DNA of 64,000 nucleotides, taken from positions 1 through 64,000 of the forward strand of contig JAJZMF010000024.1 of assembly GCA_021850325.1 (NCBI GenBank). Direction: 5' to 3'. The translations under genes and the position numbers were made by a program. Below are positions 1-7,436 of this stretch, piece after piece. The notes below the pieces were generated by a model. That model was not told where the DNA came from, did no database searches, and saw only the letters and a program-made list of their open reading frames with translations. Each line of letters starts with the position of its first letter. Within the stretch, counting starts at the first letter, position 1. The DNA comes from Actinomycetes bacterium (lineage in GTDB: Bacteria; Actinomycetota; Acidimicrobiia; Acidimicrobiales; Palsa-688).

Positions 1-212
1 TGCTGGCCCGCCGCTCAGCCCGCGGCCCTCAACCAGAACCGCAACCTGGCCTGTACGGCCCCCGGAGGCCTGCGAGCGCAGCCCAAAGACCTCTCCCGTG
101 AGCACAGTCTCGCAGTGACGGAGGATTCGACGACGCTCCCAGGGGCGCCGTGCTGCGCTTGCCGGGCCGTACTGCCCTATCAGCGAGGTGGGTCAGCTTC
201 GTAACATCGGGC

Positions 213-404
213 ATGGTCTGCTGGGAATACAAGATCGTGGACATATCGCGTGTCGACAAGGAGGTGCCTCAGCTCAACCGGCTCGGGAGCGACGGGTGGG
301 AAGCCGTGGGCATGGTGTCGACGTGGGGGGCGCGGGAGTGGCGGTTCGTACGCCCGGTCGTGCTGATGAAGAGGCGTCTACCGGAGGCCCGAGGCGAGGG
401 CTGA
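213..404 (+). CDS. DUF4177-like small protein
   Basis: This 63-residue protein starts WEYKIVDI and continues with a conserved LNRLGSDGWEAVG stretch and a closing basic segment. That is the usual pattern of DUF4177 proteins: a beta strand, then a helix ending in 'GWE', then a strand. The reading frame is open further upstream, but homology begins at the ATG at 213. A TAACAT hexamer ends five bases before this ATG, so a leaderless transcript is possible. No function is known for the family, and nothing nearby suggests one. Confidence 0.6.
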   Translation: MVCWEYKIVDISRVDKEVPQLNRLGSDGWEAVGMVSTWGAREWRFVRPVVLMKRRLPEARGEG

Positions 405-469
405 GCTGAGACAGCGAGGAGCAGTGCTCAGACGCTTTGGTCCGGTACCCGGGGTGAGGCGCTCGCGGT

Positions 470-740
470 TCCCGCGCCACCGCGGAGAACTGCCCGGTCA
501 CACCCTCACGGCGCGGGCCCGGTCGGCGTCGGTGACCATGTCGTGGTCAGCCACCCGGACCGTGCCGGCGTCGGGGGGACCAGTGCGGAGGGGACGCGCA
601 CGGACGTCGTCCTGCCAGCGCCGTTGGGGCTGAGCAGCGCGGCTACCGGGCCCTCTGCGGCCTCCAGGGAGAGGCCATCGAGCACCAGGTGGGAACCGAA
701 CGATCTGCGCACGTCCGGGCGCTGACCGCCGAGCCGCTGA
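470..740 (-). pseudogene. Decayed ABC transporter ATPase (DrrA-type) relic
   Basis: Read on the minus strand, the region begins like the start of a daunorubicin-resistance-type ATPase (SFGSHLVLDGLSLE, then PNGAGRTTS in place of the Walker A GPNGAGKTT). The Walker A lysine has become arginine. After the usual 'LVPP' the frame breaks. The expected continuation reads on in another frame (PDAGTVRVADHD, then VTGQFSAV, which matches the 'LTGQ-AAV' segment of such ATPases). No signature motif or Walker B follows. This is an inactive 5' fragment lying directly after the DUF1048 relic, as in intact PadR/DUF1048/ABC operons. Confidence 0.65.
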
Positions 741-746
741 GCCGGT

Positions 747-1061
747 TCACCGCGTCTCCTCGCCGCCAGCAGGGCCAGGGTCGTCGGGGAGCTCACCGGC
801 AGCAAGCTCGATCGCCCTTATCGGCCGCTCCCGCTCCTTGTTCATCTACTGGCTCTCGGAGTAGTTGCGCACGAAGAGCTCGGCGAGCTCGACGGGGCCC
901 TTCGCGACGATCTCGCGGACCGTGGTGCCGTTCGCGGCCCCCTGCTCGAACAGGTCGAGCAGGGGCCCAAGCACCGACACCGGGACCTCCCAGGTGGCGG
1001 CCCATCCGGCCCCCGAGGCCCCGGGCCGTCGACCCCACGCAAATGAGGCTCTCCACGGCAA
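747..1061 (-). pseudogene. DUF1048 gene with in-frame stop
   Basis: The minus strand encodes LLDLFEQGAANGTTVREIV and then LAELFVRNYSESQ, typical of the C-terminal half of DUF1048 proteins. These often sit between a PadR regulator and a drug-type ABC transporter. Family members continue 'QW-I-KERERL--AI'. Here a TAG at 848-846 stands where the tryptophan codon would be, and the same frame resumes with MNKERERPIRAIELAAGE. The N-terminal half is not recognisable. The simplest reading is a nonsense mutation followed by decay, next to a decayed ATPase. Confidence 0.65.
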
Positions 1062-1148
1062 GGCTGTCCGGCATGCCAGTGGCCCAGCGAGCCGGGTCGT
1101 GTACCTGGCCGCGACGGGCTCGCAGGAGGTCCCGGGGCCCGGTCACGG

Positions 1149-1181
1149 CTATCAGGGATCTGCGAGGGCGATCCCTGATAG
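1149..1181. repeat. Perfect 12-bp inverted repeat
   Basis: CTATCAGGGATC at 1149-1160 is exactly complementary to GATCCCTGATAG at 1170-1181, with a 9-base loop. There is no T run on either side. It lies between the decayed genes and the PadR gene and could be a hairpin or an operator; the sequence does not decide which. Confidence 0.7.
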
Positions 1182-1301
1182 CCCCCGTCCGGTGGCCGGA
1201 TGATCATAGCTATGTGATGTATACCATGAAGGAATATGTGAGGCCGGGTCAACGGCCCCAACACCACCCGGTCCGCCACCGACCATGGCCCAATGCGTCC
1301 C

Positions 1302-1333
1302 CGCAGCGTATACACGCAGCGTATAGTAGGCCC
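1302..1333 (+). promoter_or_regulatory. padR promoter with direct repeats
   Basis: CGCAGCGTATA occurs twice, at 1302-1312 and 1315-1325, 13 bp apart. The second copy runs into a TATAGT hexamer (1322-1327) that lies six bases before the ATG at 1334. TATAGT fits a -10 box for a leaderless mRNA, although no clear -35 is seen. A repeat overlapping the -10 of a regulator gene suggests an autoregulatory site, by inference. Confidence 0.5.
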
Positions 1334-1858
1334 ATGTCCATCCCCAACATGCTGCTTGGCCTGCTGGAACGCGAGCCGAGCCACGGCTACGAACTGAAGC
1401 GCGAGTACGACACGTACTTCGGCCGGGGGAGGCCGCTGCCGTTCGGCCAGGTCTACTCCACGCTGGCCCGGTTGGCCCGCGACGAGCTGGTGACGCCGGG
1501 GGAGGTGGAGCCGGGGGAAGGCCCTGACCGTAAGCGTTACAGGATCACTACCGCCGGCAAGGAGGAACTGGAGGGCTGGTTGGCAACGCCTGTGGAGCCG
1601 GAGCCCCACCTGCAGACCGTCCTGTTCGCCAAGGTCGTCCTGTCCCTCATGCTGGGCCGGCCCGCCGAGCGGTACCTGGGGGCCCAACGGGCTGCCCACC
1701 TGCAGCGGATGAGAGAGCTCACGGAGCTTCGCCGCGGCGCCCGGGTCGTTGACGGCCTGCTGGCCGACCATGCCATGTTCCACCTGGAGGCGGACCTGCG
1801 CTGGATAGACCTGACCGAGACCCGCTTGGCACAGCTGGCCGAGGTGGTGGCACGATGA
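1334..1858 (+). CDS. PadR family transcriptional regulator
   Basis: The 174-residue protein has the PadR winged helix at residues 1-85 (MLLGLLEREPSHGYELKRE, then GQVYSTLARLARDELV and a basic RKRYRITTAGKEEL wing) and a C-terminal helical domain with a VirR-like dimerisation helix. PadR proteins repress nearby transporter genes in response to drugs or stress. Its stop overlaps the ATPase start by four bases (ATGA), so it is the first gene of a regulator/ATPase/permease operon. The frame is open upstream, but homology and a TATAGT box both place the start at 1334. Confidence 0.85.
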   Translation: MSIPNMLLGLLEREPSHGYELKREYDTYFGRGRPLPFGQVYSTLARLARDELVTPGEVEPGEGPDRKRYRITTAGKEELEGWLATPVEPEPHLQTVLFAKVVLSLMLGRPAERYLGAQRAAHLQRMRELTELRRGARVVDGLLADHAMFHLEADLRWIDLTETRLAQLAEVVAR

Positions 1859-2583
1859 CCGCCGGTGTGCCGTCACCCGCGCCGGTCCCTGGGGACGGCG
1901 TGGTCGAGGCCCGCCAGGTCGTGCGTTCATTCGGCACTACGCCGGCACTGCGGGGTGCGGACCTGAGGGTGGGCAAGGGGGAGATCGTTGCGGTCATGGG
2001 CCCGAGCGGCTCAGGCAAGTCGACTCTCCTGCACTGCCTTGCGGGCATCTTCAAACCCGACCGGGGGGAGGTGTGGTTCGAGGGGCGCCGTCTCGACCAG
2101 ATGAGCGAGGACGCCCGCTCCCGCCTGCGCCGCACAGCCTTCGGCTTTGTGTTCCAGTTCGGCCAGCTGGTCCCCGAGCTGACGAGCGCCGACAACGTAG
2201 CCCTCCCCCTCCTGCTCAACAAGGTGGGCCGCAAGAAGGCATACAAGGAGGCGGGCGTGTGGTTGGCCCGCCTGGGCCTGGGTGACAAGGGAGGCCGACG
2301 GTCGGGCGAGCTGTCGGGCGGCGAGGCCCAGCGGGTCGCACTGGCCAGGGCCCTTGTCATCGGCCCCCGGGTCATCTTCGCCGACGAGCCCACCGGCTCG
2401 CTGGACTCGTTCACCGGGGAGGCGGTCATGGACCTGCTGGTGGACAACGCCAGGGCCGAGGGCACGACGGTTGTCCTCGTCACCCACGACGCGCGCGTGG
2501 CTGCGTTTGCCGACCGTGAAGTAATGGTCAGAGACGGCGTCGTCACCGACTACCAGCAGGTGGGGGCGTCCCGCTCATGGTGA
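1855..2583 (+). CDS. ABC transporter ATPase, LolD/MacB type
   Basis: This is a 242-residue nucleotide-binding subunit. Walker A is GPSGSGKST (about 51-59), the Q-loop lies in FVFQFGQLV, the signature is LSGGEAQRVALARAL, Walker B is VIFADEPTGSLD and the H-loop is VTHD. The 'DEPTGSLD' form and the FtsX-type partner place it in the MacB/LolD/FtsE group. These proteins drive mechanical or lipid/peptide export rather than classical transport. It overlaps the PadR gene by 4 bp and the permease gene by 7 bp, so the three are very probably co-transcribed and translationally coupled. Confidence 0.9.
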   Translation: MTAGVPSPAPVPGDGVVEARQVVRSFGTTPALRGADLRVGKGEIVAVMGPSGSGKSTLLHCLAGIFKPDRGEVWFEGRRLDQMSEDARSRLRRTAFGFVFQFGQLVPELTSADNVALPLLLNKVGRKKAYKEAGVWLARLGLGDKGGRRSGELSGGEAQRVALARALVIGPRVIFADEPTGSLDSFTGEAVMDLLVDNARAEGTTVVLVTHDARVAAFADREVMVRDGVVTDYQQVGASRSW

Positions 2584-5015
2584 GGCTGGGGCTGAGGCTG
2601 ACGTTGCGGAGCGGGCGTGAAGCGGTTGTCCGGGCGTTGCTCGTCGCTGTTGCCGTGGCCATTGGAGTAACAGTCCTCCTGGCGGTCTTCGCCACCTACC
2701 ACGCCTACGAGGTGACGAGCGGCCGGCCATGTTGGGAGTGCACGGTGGCCGCTCCCTCGCCAAACGTCGCTCCCTCCCGCTCGGAACTGTGGAACTACAG
2801 CGAGAACATCTATCAAGGCCGCTTCATCGAGGAGCTGGACGTGGCCGCCCTGGGCCCGGGCGCACCGGTGGTCCCCGGCCTCTCCCACCTCCCAGGGCCG
2901 GGCGAACTGTACGCTTCACCGGCACTGTCCAAGCTCCTCTCAACGGTGCCCAGGGACGAGCTGGGCGACCGGTTCGCCGGGCGGCAGGTCGGGACGATCG
3001 GGTACCGGGCGCTGTCCGGGCCGACCGAGCTGGTGGCTGTGGTGGGCTACCCACGTGCGCGCCTGGCCGCTCTGCCTGGGACAGTGGTCGTCGACCACAT
3101 TGCCGCTCAACCCGACAACCAGGGGACCACCGGCATCTACCGGGTGCTGTTCTGGATAGGGGCCATCGTGGTCCTCTTCCCCCTACTGGTGCTGGTGAAC
3201 ACGGCGACACGGTTGGCGGCAGCCCGGCGGGAGGAGCGCTTCGCGGCCATGAGACTGGTGGGCGCAACACCTCGCCAGGTGAGCGCCATAGCCACCGTCG
3301 AAGCCGTGGTCAGCGCGTTCGCCGGGGCGGCGCTGGGGTCGGTGCTCTTCCAGGCGGTGCAGCCGGTGCTGGCCGGTACCAGCTTCTCGGGGGCGCGCTT
3401 CTTCGGGCGGTACGTCACCCCTACGGCACCCGGTTACCTGGTCCTGCTGGTGGGCGTGCCTGTCTGTGCGGCGGCGGCGGCACTGTGGTCCCTGCACCGC
3501 GTACGCATCTCGCCGCTGGGTGTGAGCCGCAAGGTGGCCGCGCCTGCCCCGGGCCCTTGGCGGCTCATCCCGGTCGTCGTGGGCATAGCGCTCTTCGTCC
3601 TGCCCTTTGCCCTCGGCTCCCGATCGCTCGTCAGTGGTGGGACGGGCCCATTGCAGCTGGTCGTCCTCGGCACGGTGCTGATCATGGCGGGCCTCGTGGC
3701 CAGCGGTTCGTGGCTGACAGTGCAGGCGGCCCGTCTGCTGAGGCGGAGCGGGCGCGGGGCACCTTCGCTACTGGCATCACGCCGCCTGGCCGACAACCCC
3801 AAGGCTGCCTTCAGGACGGTGAGCGGGCTCGTGCTGGCCGTCTTCGTGGGCTCGTTGGTGGCGTGCGTAGTGCCCGCCTTCAAGTCCGCGGATAGCAGCC
3901 TGGGTGGCGGAGCAGCGGCGCTCGCAGACGTGCTGCGCGTGCCGTTGCGGGACGGACCGGCCGGAGGGCCGAGCAGTCAGTACGCGACCGGGCTACTGGC
4001 TGAACTGAGGTCCTACCCAGGCGTGACGGTGCTCCCCTTGTACGCCAACCCACGCTTCAGCCCTCAGGTCGCCGTCCCGCCCACTGGCCGGTTACCTCGG
4101 GGCACAGGGCTGCCGGGCATGAGCCGGCGCACTCGTGCGGTCCCCGGCAACGGCCGTAGCCCTGGTGGGCAAGCTGGCCGGGCTGTGCGGGGCCAGGGCG
4201 GGCCGGCACAGCAGTACGACAGCGTCGTCCGTTGCGCCGTGCTGGGGCGGCTACCGGCTCTGGGGCGGTGCAGGCCGGGTGAGGAGTACGCCTATGTGGA
4301 CGCGGGGAGCCTCATGACGGACAACCCGTTGTTCATCGGCGTGCCTCTCGTCACCGACAGCAACCCTGCCTACAGGGGGACAACCCAAGGCCTGCCTCTG
4401 TGGGCGCTCCTGGTCAGAACCAGCGGTCAGGGCACCCTCGAAAAGGTCCGCACGCTGCTCACCGCGCCCTCGGCGGCTGCACCGGTCCCGCCGGGTGGGT
4501 GGGGACAGGTAGGGCCCGGCCACGATGGCACCTCGCTGTCGGCTTGGCAGATGGGGGACCTGGAGCCCGAGACGTTCGGTGAGGTGGCGGCGATAAGGAA
4601 CAACGACCTTACCAATGCGGAGGACGTCATCCTCGGCATCGTGGGCCTGACCCTCTTTGGTGCCGCGTGCAGCCTCGTGGTCACCGTGGCCGGCAGTACC
4701 GTCGAGCGGAAGCGCCCGTTCACGCTCCTACGGTTGAGCGGCACGTCCTTCTCCACCTTGTGCCGGGTGGTCCTGCTGGAGGCGCTGCTGCCGCTCGTCG
4801 GCGCGGCTGTCGTGGCGGGGGCCACTGGCATCGGCGTGGCGCTACCGCTCGTGAAGGCCCTCCCCAAGCTCCAGCACCTGAAGGGCTTGGCCTGGCCCGG
4901 GTTGGCGTACTACCTGGCCCTCGGTGGCGGTCTGCTCCTGGCACTGGTCGTTGTGGCGACCGCCCTGCCCCTGCTCGGCCGGGTCACGCGGCCCGACAAC
5001 GCCCGCTTCGAATAG
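2577..5015 (+). CDS. FtsX-like permease of an ABC transporter
   Basis: This is an 812-residue membrane protein with one N-terminal transmembrane helix (about 22-45), an extracytoplasmic domain with two nearby cysteines (CWEC), and a first FtsX block near residues 185-310 (VNTATRLAAARREERFAAMRLVGAT). A second ectodomain and a second FtsX block follow near the C terminus (VERKRPFTLLRLSG). The duplicated FtsX arrangement is typical of actinobacterial permeases paired with a LolD-like ATPase. Substrate is unknown. Co-transcription with a PadR regulator suggests induction by an envelope-active compound. Confidence 0.85.
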   Translation: MVRLGLRLTLRSGREAVVRALLVAVAVAIGVTVLLAVFATYHAYEVTSGRPCWECTVAAPSPNVAPSRSELWNYSENIYQGRFIEELDVAALGPGAPVVPGLSHLPGPGELYASPALSKLLSTVPRDELGDRFAGRQVGTIGYRALSGPTELVAVVGYPRARLAALPGTVVVDHIAAQPDNQGTTGIYRVLFWIGAIVVLFPLLVLVNTATRLAAARREERFAAMRLVGATPRQVSAIATVEAVVSAFAGAALGSVLFQAVQPVLAGTSFSGARFFGRYVTPTAPGYLVLLVGVPVCAAAAALWSLHRVRISPLGVSRKVAAPAPGPWRLIPVVVGIALFVLPFALGSRSLVSGGTGPLQLVVLGTVLIMAGLVASGSWLTVQAARLLRRSGRGAPSLLASRRLADNPKAAFRTVSGLVLAVFVGSLVACVVPAFKSADSSLGGGAAALADVLRVPLRDGPAGGPSSQYATGLLAELRSYPGVTVLPLYANPRFSPQVAVPPTGRLPRGTGLPGMSRRTRAVPGNGRSPGGQAGRAVRGQGGPAQQYDSVVRCAVLGRLPALGRCRPGEEYAYVDAGSLMTDNPLFIGVPLVTDSNPAYRGTTQGLPLWALLVRTSGQGTLEKVRTLLTAPSAAAPVPPGGWGQVGPGHDGTSLSAWQMGDLEPETFGEVAAIRNNDLTNAEDVILGIVGLTLFGAACSLVVTVAGSTVERKRPFTLLRLSGTSFSTLCRVVLLEALLPLVGAAVVAGATGIGVALPLVKALPKLQHLKGLAWPGLAYYLALGGGLLLALVVVATALPLLGRVTRPDNARFE

Positions 5016-5026
5016 GCCGCAGATGG

Positions 5027-5368
5027 CTACGGCACGTGCGCGCAGCCGGTCGGCGATAACCGGTCCTGCGCCACGTCCGTAGGCCGGCAGGCTTCCAGGC
5101 CCCGTGCCCGCCGAGCAGGCGGTGGCTTGACGGGTACGGCCGTGGCGGGTGAGCAGGCGAAAGCGGTTCCCTCGCTGAGATGGCTGGCCGGTGCCGACCC
5201 GTGCCGGCTGAGCCCCGTGAAGCTCGGGCTCGTAGACCGACAGCGGGACGCCTGACCGGCGAGCTCCTCGGGCACCTCTACGAAGTGGCGCCCGAGGGCG
5301 AGGAGGCGGGACGGCCCGAGCTTGCCGAGACGGCGCCCCTGCGCGAGGAAGGGCGGGACCGCGTGCAC
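5027..5368 (-). CDS. Possible hypothetical protein (weak)
   Basis: An open frame of 113 residues follows the MetF-like gene on the same strand, 15 bases downstream. Its first 45 residues look protein-like (FLAQGRRLGKLG, LLALGRHFVEVPEELAG), but the rest is low-complexity high-GC sequence and no family is recognised. It could be a gene fragment or chance coding. Apart from this, the 370-base interval between the FtsX and MetF genes shows nothing. Confidence 0.2.
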   Translation of the reverse strand: MHAVPPFLAQGRRLGKLGPSRLLALGRHFVEVPEELAGQASRCRSTSPSFTGLSRHGSAPASHLSEGTAFACSPATAVPVKPPPARRARGLEACRPTDVAQDRLSPTGCAHVP

Positions 5369-5383
5369 CCGTCTTGTGGATGG

Positions 5384-6169
5384 CTACTTCGGTCGCGGGA
5401 CGAGTGCCTCCAGCCGCTGTGCGACCTCCCGGTAGCGCCGAACCGGAATGAGGTGAACGCCGGCGAAGGCGTCCGAGCCCCGGACCTGCGCGACCATCTC
5501 GCAAGCGTGTTCGACGCCTGCGGACGCATCGTCGGCGAGCCGGGCGAGCAGCCGTTCCGGGACAGCGAGCTGCGGGATCTCGGCGCTGAGCTTGAGGCCC
5601 ATCCCGGCGCTCGCCACCACCATGACCCCGGCGTAAACCGGCCCGTGGAAGGTGACGGTCTCTCGCCAGCGGAGAAGTCTGTCCCAGGAGAACCCGACTT
5701 GGGCGAAGACGAAGTCTGCTTGGTCCTTCCAGGCTGGCATGGGCCCCAGGCGCGACGAGACCCCTATGCGGATGCTGCCCGTGCCGGCACAGTGCTCGTC
5801 GGCGAAGCGGCGGGCCTGCTCGATCATCGTCTGGACGGTCAGGTCGTCGGACCGCCTTCCAGGCTCTGGCCGGTCCCCGTAGACGAAGAGGAACTCGCGC
5901 ACCCCGTACGCGGCAGCGGTGAGAAGGTCGCGACGGAAGCCCAGCGTGTTGCGGTCCCGGGCGTTGAGGCAGGCGATCGCTCTGCCACCCATCAGGAGCA
6001 CCTCATGGGCCACTGCGATGCTCGACACCGTCGCCCGGCCGATGTGATTGTCGGGGATGAGGAAGCTCGAGGAGATGGAGCTGAGCACCCCGATCTGGTG
6101 ACGCACCAGTCGGAGGTCCGGTGTGGTCGCCGGTTCGATCTCGCAGACGATCTCGAACCCCTCGCTCAC
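5384..6169 (-). CDS. Methylenetetrahydrofolate reductase-like protein
   Basis: The 261-residue protein has the MetF-type barrel pattern: an EIEPATTPDLRLVRHQIG N-terminal segment carrying the early catalytic glutamate, an ITHLTCRDRN-like segment reading AIACLNARDRN, then EFLFVYGDRP and DFVFAQVGFSWDRLLRW. MetF enzymes are flavoproteins that reduce methylene-THF for methionine synthesis. At 261 residues it is shorter than classical MetF (about 290) and lies outside any methionine cluster, so it may be a MetF paralogue acting in another C1 route. It starts with GTG, and a TAGCAT hexamer lies seven bases before it, as at other candidate leaderless starts here. Confidence 0.75.
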   Translation of the reverse strand: MSEGFEIVCEIEPATTPDLRLVRHQIGVLSSISSSFLIPDNHIGRATVSSIAVAHEVLLMGGRAIACLNARDRNTLGFRRDLLTAAAYGVREFLFVYGDRPEPGRRSDDLTVQTMIEQARRFADEHCAGTGSIRIGVSSRLGPMPAWKDQADFVFAQVGFSWDRLLRWRETVTFHGPVYAGVMVVASAGMGLKLSAEIPQLAVPERLLARLADDASAGVEHACEMVAQVRGSDAFAGVHLIPVRRYREVAQRLEALVPRPK

Positions 6170-6409
6170 CCCGGTGATGCTACCTGCCCCGCCACGCGCC
6201 CTCAGCGACAGCTCAGGCCCAGGCGAGCCGAACGCGGCTACGCTGCGGTGACCAGGTTCAGGTGGGCGAGGACCGCCGCACCGCCCGGTCAGAGCCCCAC
6301 GTCACGAGCGCTGTGTGCTCCGCCCGGGTGGCGGAGGGGCGGCCGGCTCCTCGGTTGCCAACCCCGCCGGCGAGGCGCTCTCTTCGGCCCTGTCACCTGG
6401 CGCTCAGGC

Positions 6410-6706
6410 TCAGGCTGTGAGCACCTGTTCGTAGTGCTCGACCACGGGGAACGGGTCGTAGAAGTGGTGGAGAAGCTTGCGCCATTGCCGGTACCCGGCA
6501 GACTGCCGAAAGCCCTCGGTATGGTCGCTCAACTGGTCCCACCGTACCAACAGCAGGTACGTGCTGGGGTGCTCGACCGAACGCGAAAGGGTCAACCCTT
6601 GGAAGCCCTGCATATTCGCAATGATCGACTTCGCTTCGGTGAACGCCTCTTGGAAGGCATTTTCCTGGCCGGGCACGACGGCAAGGACAGCATGTTCAAG
6701 GACCAT
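6410..6706 (-). CDS. Antibiotic biosynthesis monooxygenase (ABM) domain protein
   Basis: At 98 residues this is a single ferredoxin-like ABM domain: a VLEHAVLAVVPGQENAFQEAF strand/helix, a central GFQGLTLSRSVEHPSTYLLLVRWD, and HTEGFRQSAGYRQWRKLLHHF. The family contains cofactor-free monooxygenases and many proteins of unknown function involved in quinol or reactive-compound handling. It lies between the MetF-like gene and an ArsR-type regulator on the same strand and may be controlled by that regulator. Confidence 0.8.
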   Translation of the reverse strand: MVLEHAVLAVVPGQENAFQEAFTEAKSIIANMQGFQGLTLSRSVEHPSTYLLLVRWDQLSDHTEGFRQSAGYRQWRKLLHHFYDPFPVVEHYEQVLTA

Positions 6707-6787
6707 CCCGACATGCTGTCAGAGCGGTCGCCGGCTCGGCGGTCGAGGACCTCCAGGGCTGAGGTCGAGGCGGAACTTCGGACCTTT

Positions 6788-7366
6788 TCATGGCGAGGCG
6801 CGCCGGTGGAACAAGACCAGCATGGCGTACGGGTCCCCGTCAGGCGAGTCGGCGGCCTGGTAATCGTCGATCAGGGTACGCAGGTGACTGAGGACGGCAG
6901 TGAGCTGCTCGGGGCGGAGCCGCGCCGCCATGCGGGCACCCTCGATGACCGCATCCGGCCCAGCCTCCTCGATCTCTGCAGCCACGGCCTCGAGTACGGC
7001 ATGCCGGACAGCGCCGTGGTTGGCGTCCATGGAGTGCTCGAGCCACCAGGACTTGCCTGTCGCCCGGTACGGCTTCTCGGTGGTACCGCGCGGCCCCGGT
7101 CGCGGCGCCTCAGGTCGAAGGAAGCCGGTAGCGAGGAGGGCCCGGACGTGGTGCAGGACCGTGCCTGGCCGTGCCTCCAGTGCGTCGGCGAGCTCACGAT
7201 TGGTCATAGCCCGGTCAAGGCACAGCCGGAGAACCCGCAGCCGGAGCGGGTGAGCGAGCGCGCGGGCCTCGGCCAGCGTGGGCTGTCGGGGTGGCTCCGC
7301 CGGATCGTGCTGCCGGCCAAGGGCTCCCGAGGGCGTGCCATCGCTCTGCCGTTGACAGGCCGTCAT
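6788..7366 (-). CDS. ArsR-like helix-turn-helix regulator
   Basis: The 192-residue protein has a winged helix at about residues 30-105 (LAHPLRLRVLRLCLDRAMTN, then LADALEARPGTVLHHVRALLATGF) and a C-terminal helical region. There is no cysteine metal site in the recognition region, so it is not an obvious metal sensor. It is transcribed divergently from an MFS transporter gene 70 bases away, with an inverted repeat in between. This suggests that it controls the transporter and itself. Confidence 0.8.
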   Translation of the reverse strand: MTACQRQSDGTPSGALGRQHDPAEPPRQPTLAEARALAHPLRLRVLRLCLDRAMTNRELADALEARPGTVLHHVRALLATGFLRPEAPRPGPRGTTEKPYRATGKSWWLEHSMDANHGAVRHAVLEAVAAEIEEAGPDAVIEGARMAARLRPEQLTAVLSHLRTLIDDYQAADSPDGDPYAMLVLFHRRASP

Positions 7367-7380
7367 GGGGCTCCAGGCTA

Positions 7381-7420
7381 CCAGTTGACATCTTCGGACT
7401 GATCGAGGACACTCAACTGG
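7381..7420. promoter_or_regulatory. Inverted repeat between arsR-like and MFS genes
   Basis: CCAGTTGA at 7381-7388 is repeated inverted as TCAACTGG at 7413-7420. The left arm overlaps a TTGACA -35-like hexamer (7385-7390); 17 bp downstream is a weak GACACT -10 (7408-7413) that touches the right arm. A repressor bound to both arms would cover the promoter of the MFS gene at 7437. Assignment to the neighbouring ArsR-like protein is an inference. Confidence 0.5.
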
Positions 7421-7436
7421 TGGATCGGCTCGGACA

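Noticed and set aside
5904-6140. GGTTCGAT-like string near 6132 as a possible tRNA T-loop
   Set aside because: It lies inside the MetF-like coding sequence and no cloverleaf can be built around it.
5180-7402. A 740-codon open frame on the plus strand
   Set aside because: It is antisense to the MetF-like, ABM and ArsR-like genes, has low-complexity Arg/Gly/Pro composition and matches no family. Long antisense frames are expected in such GC-rich DNA.
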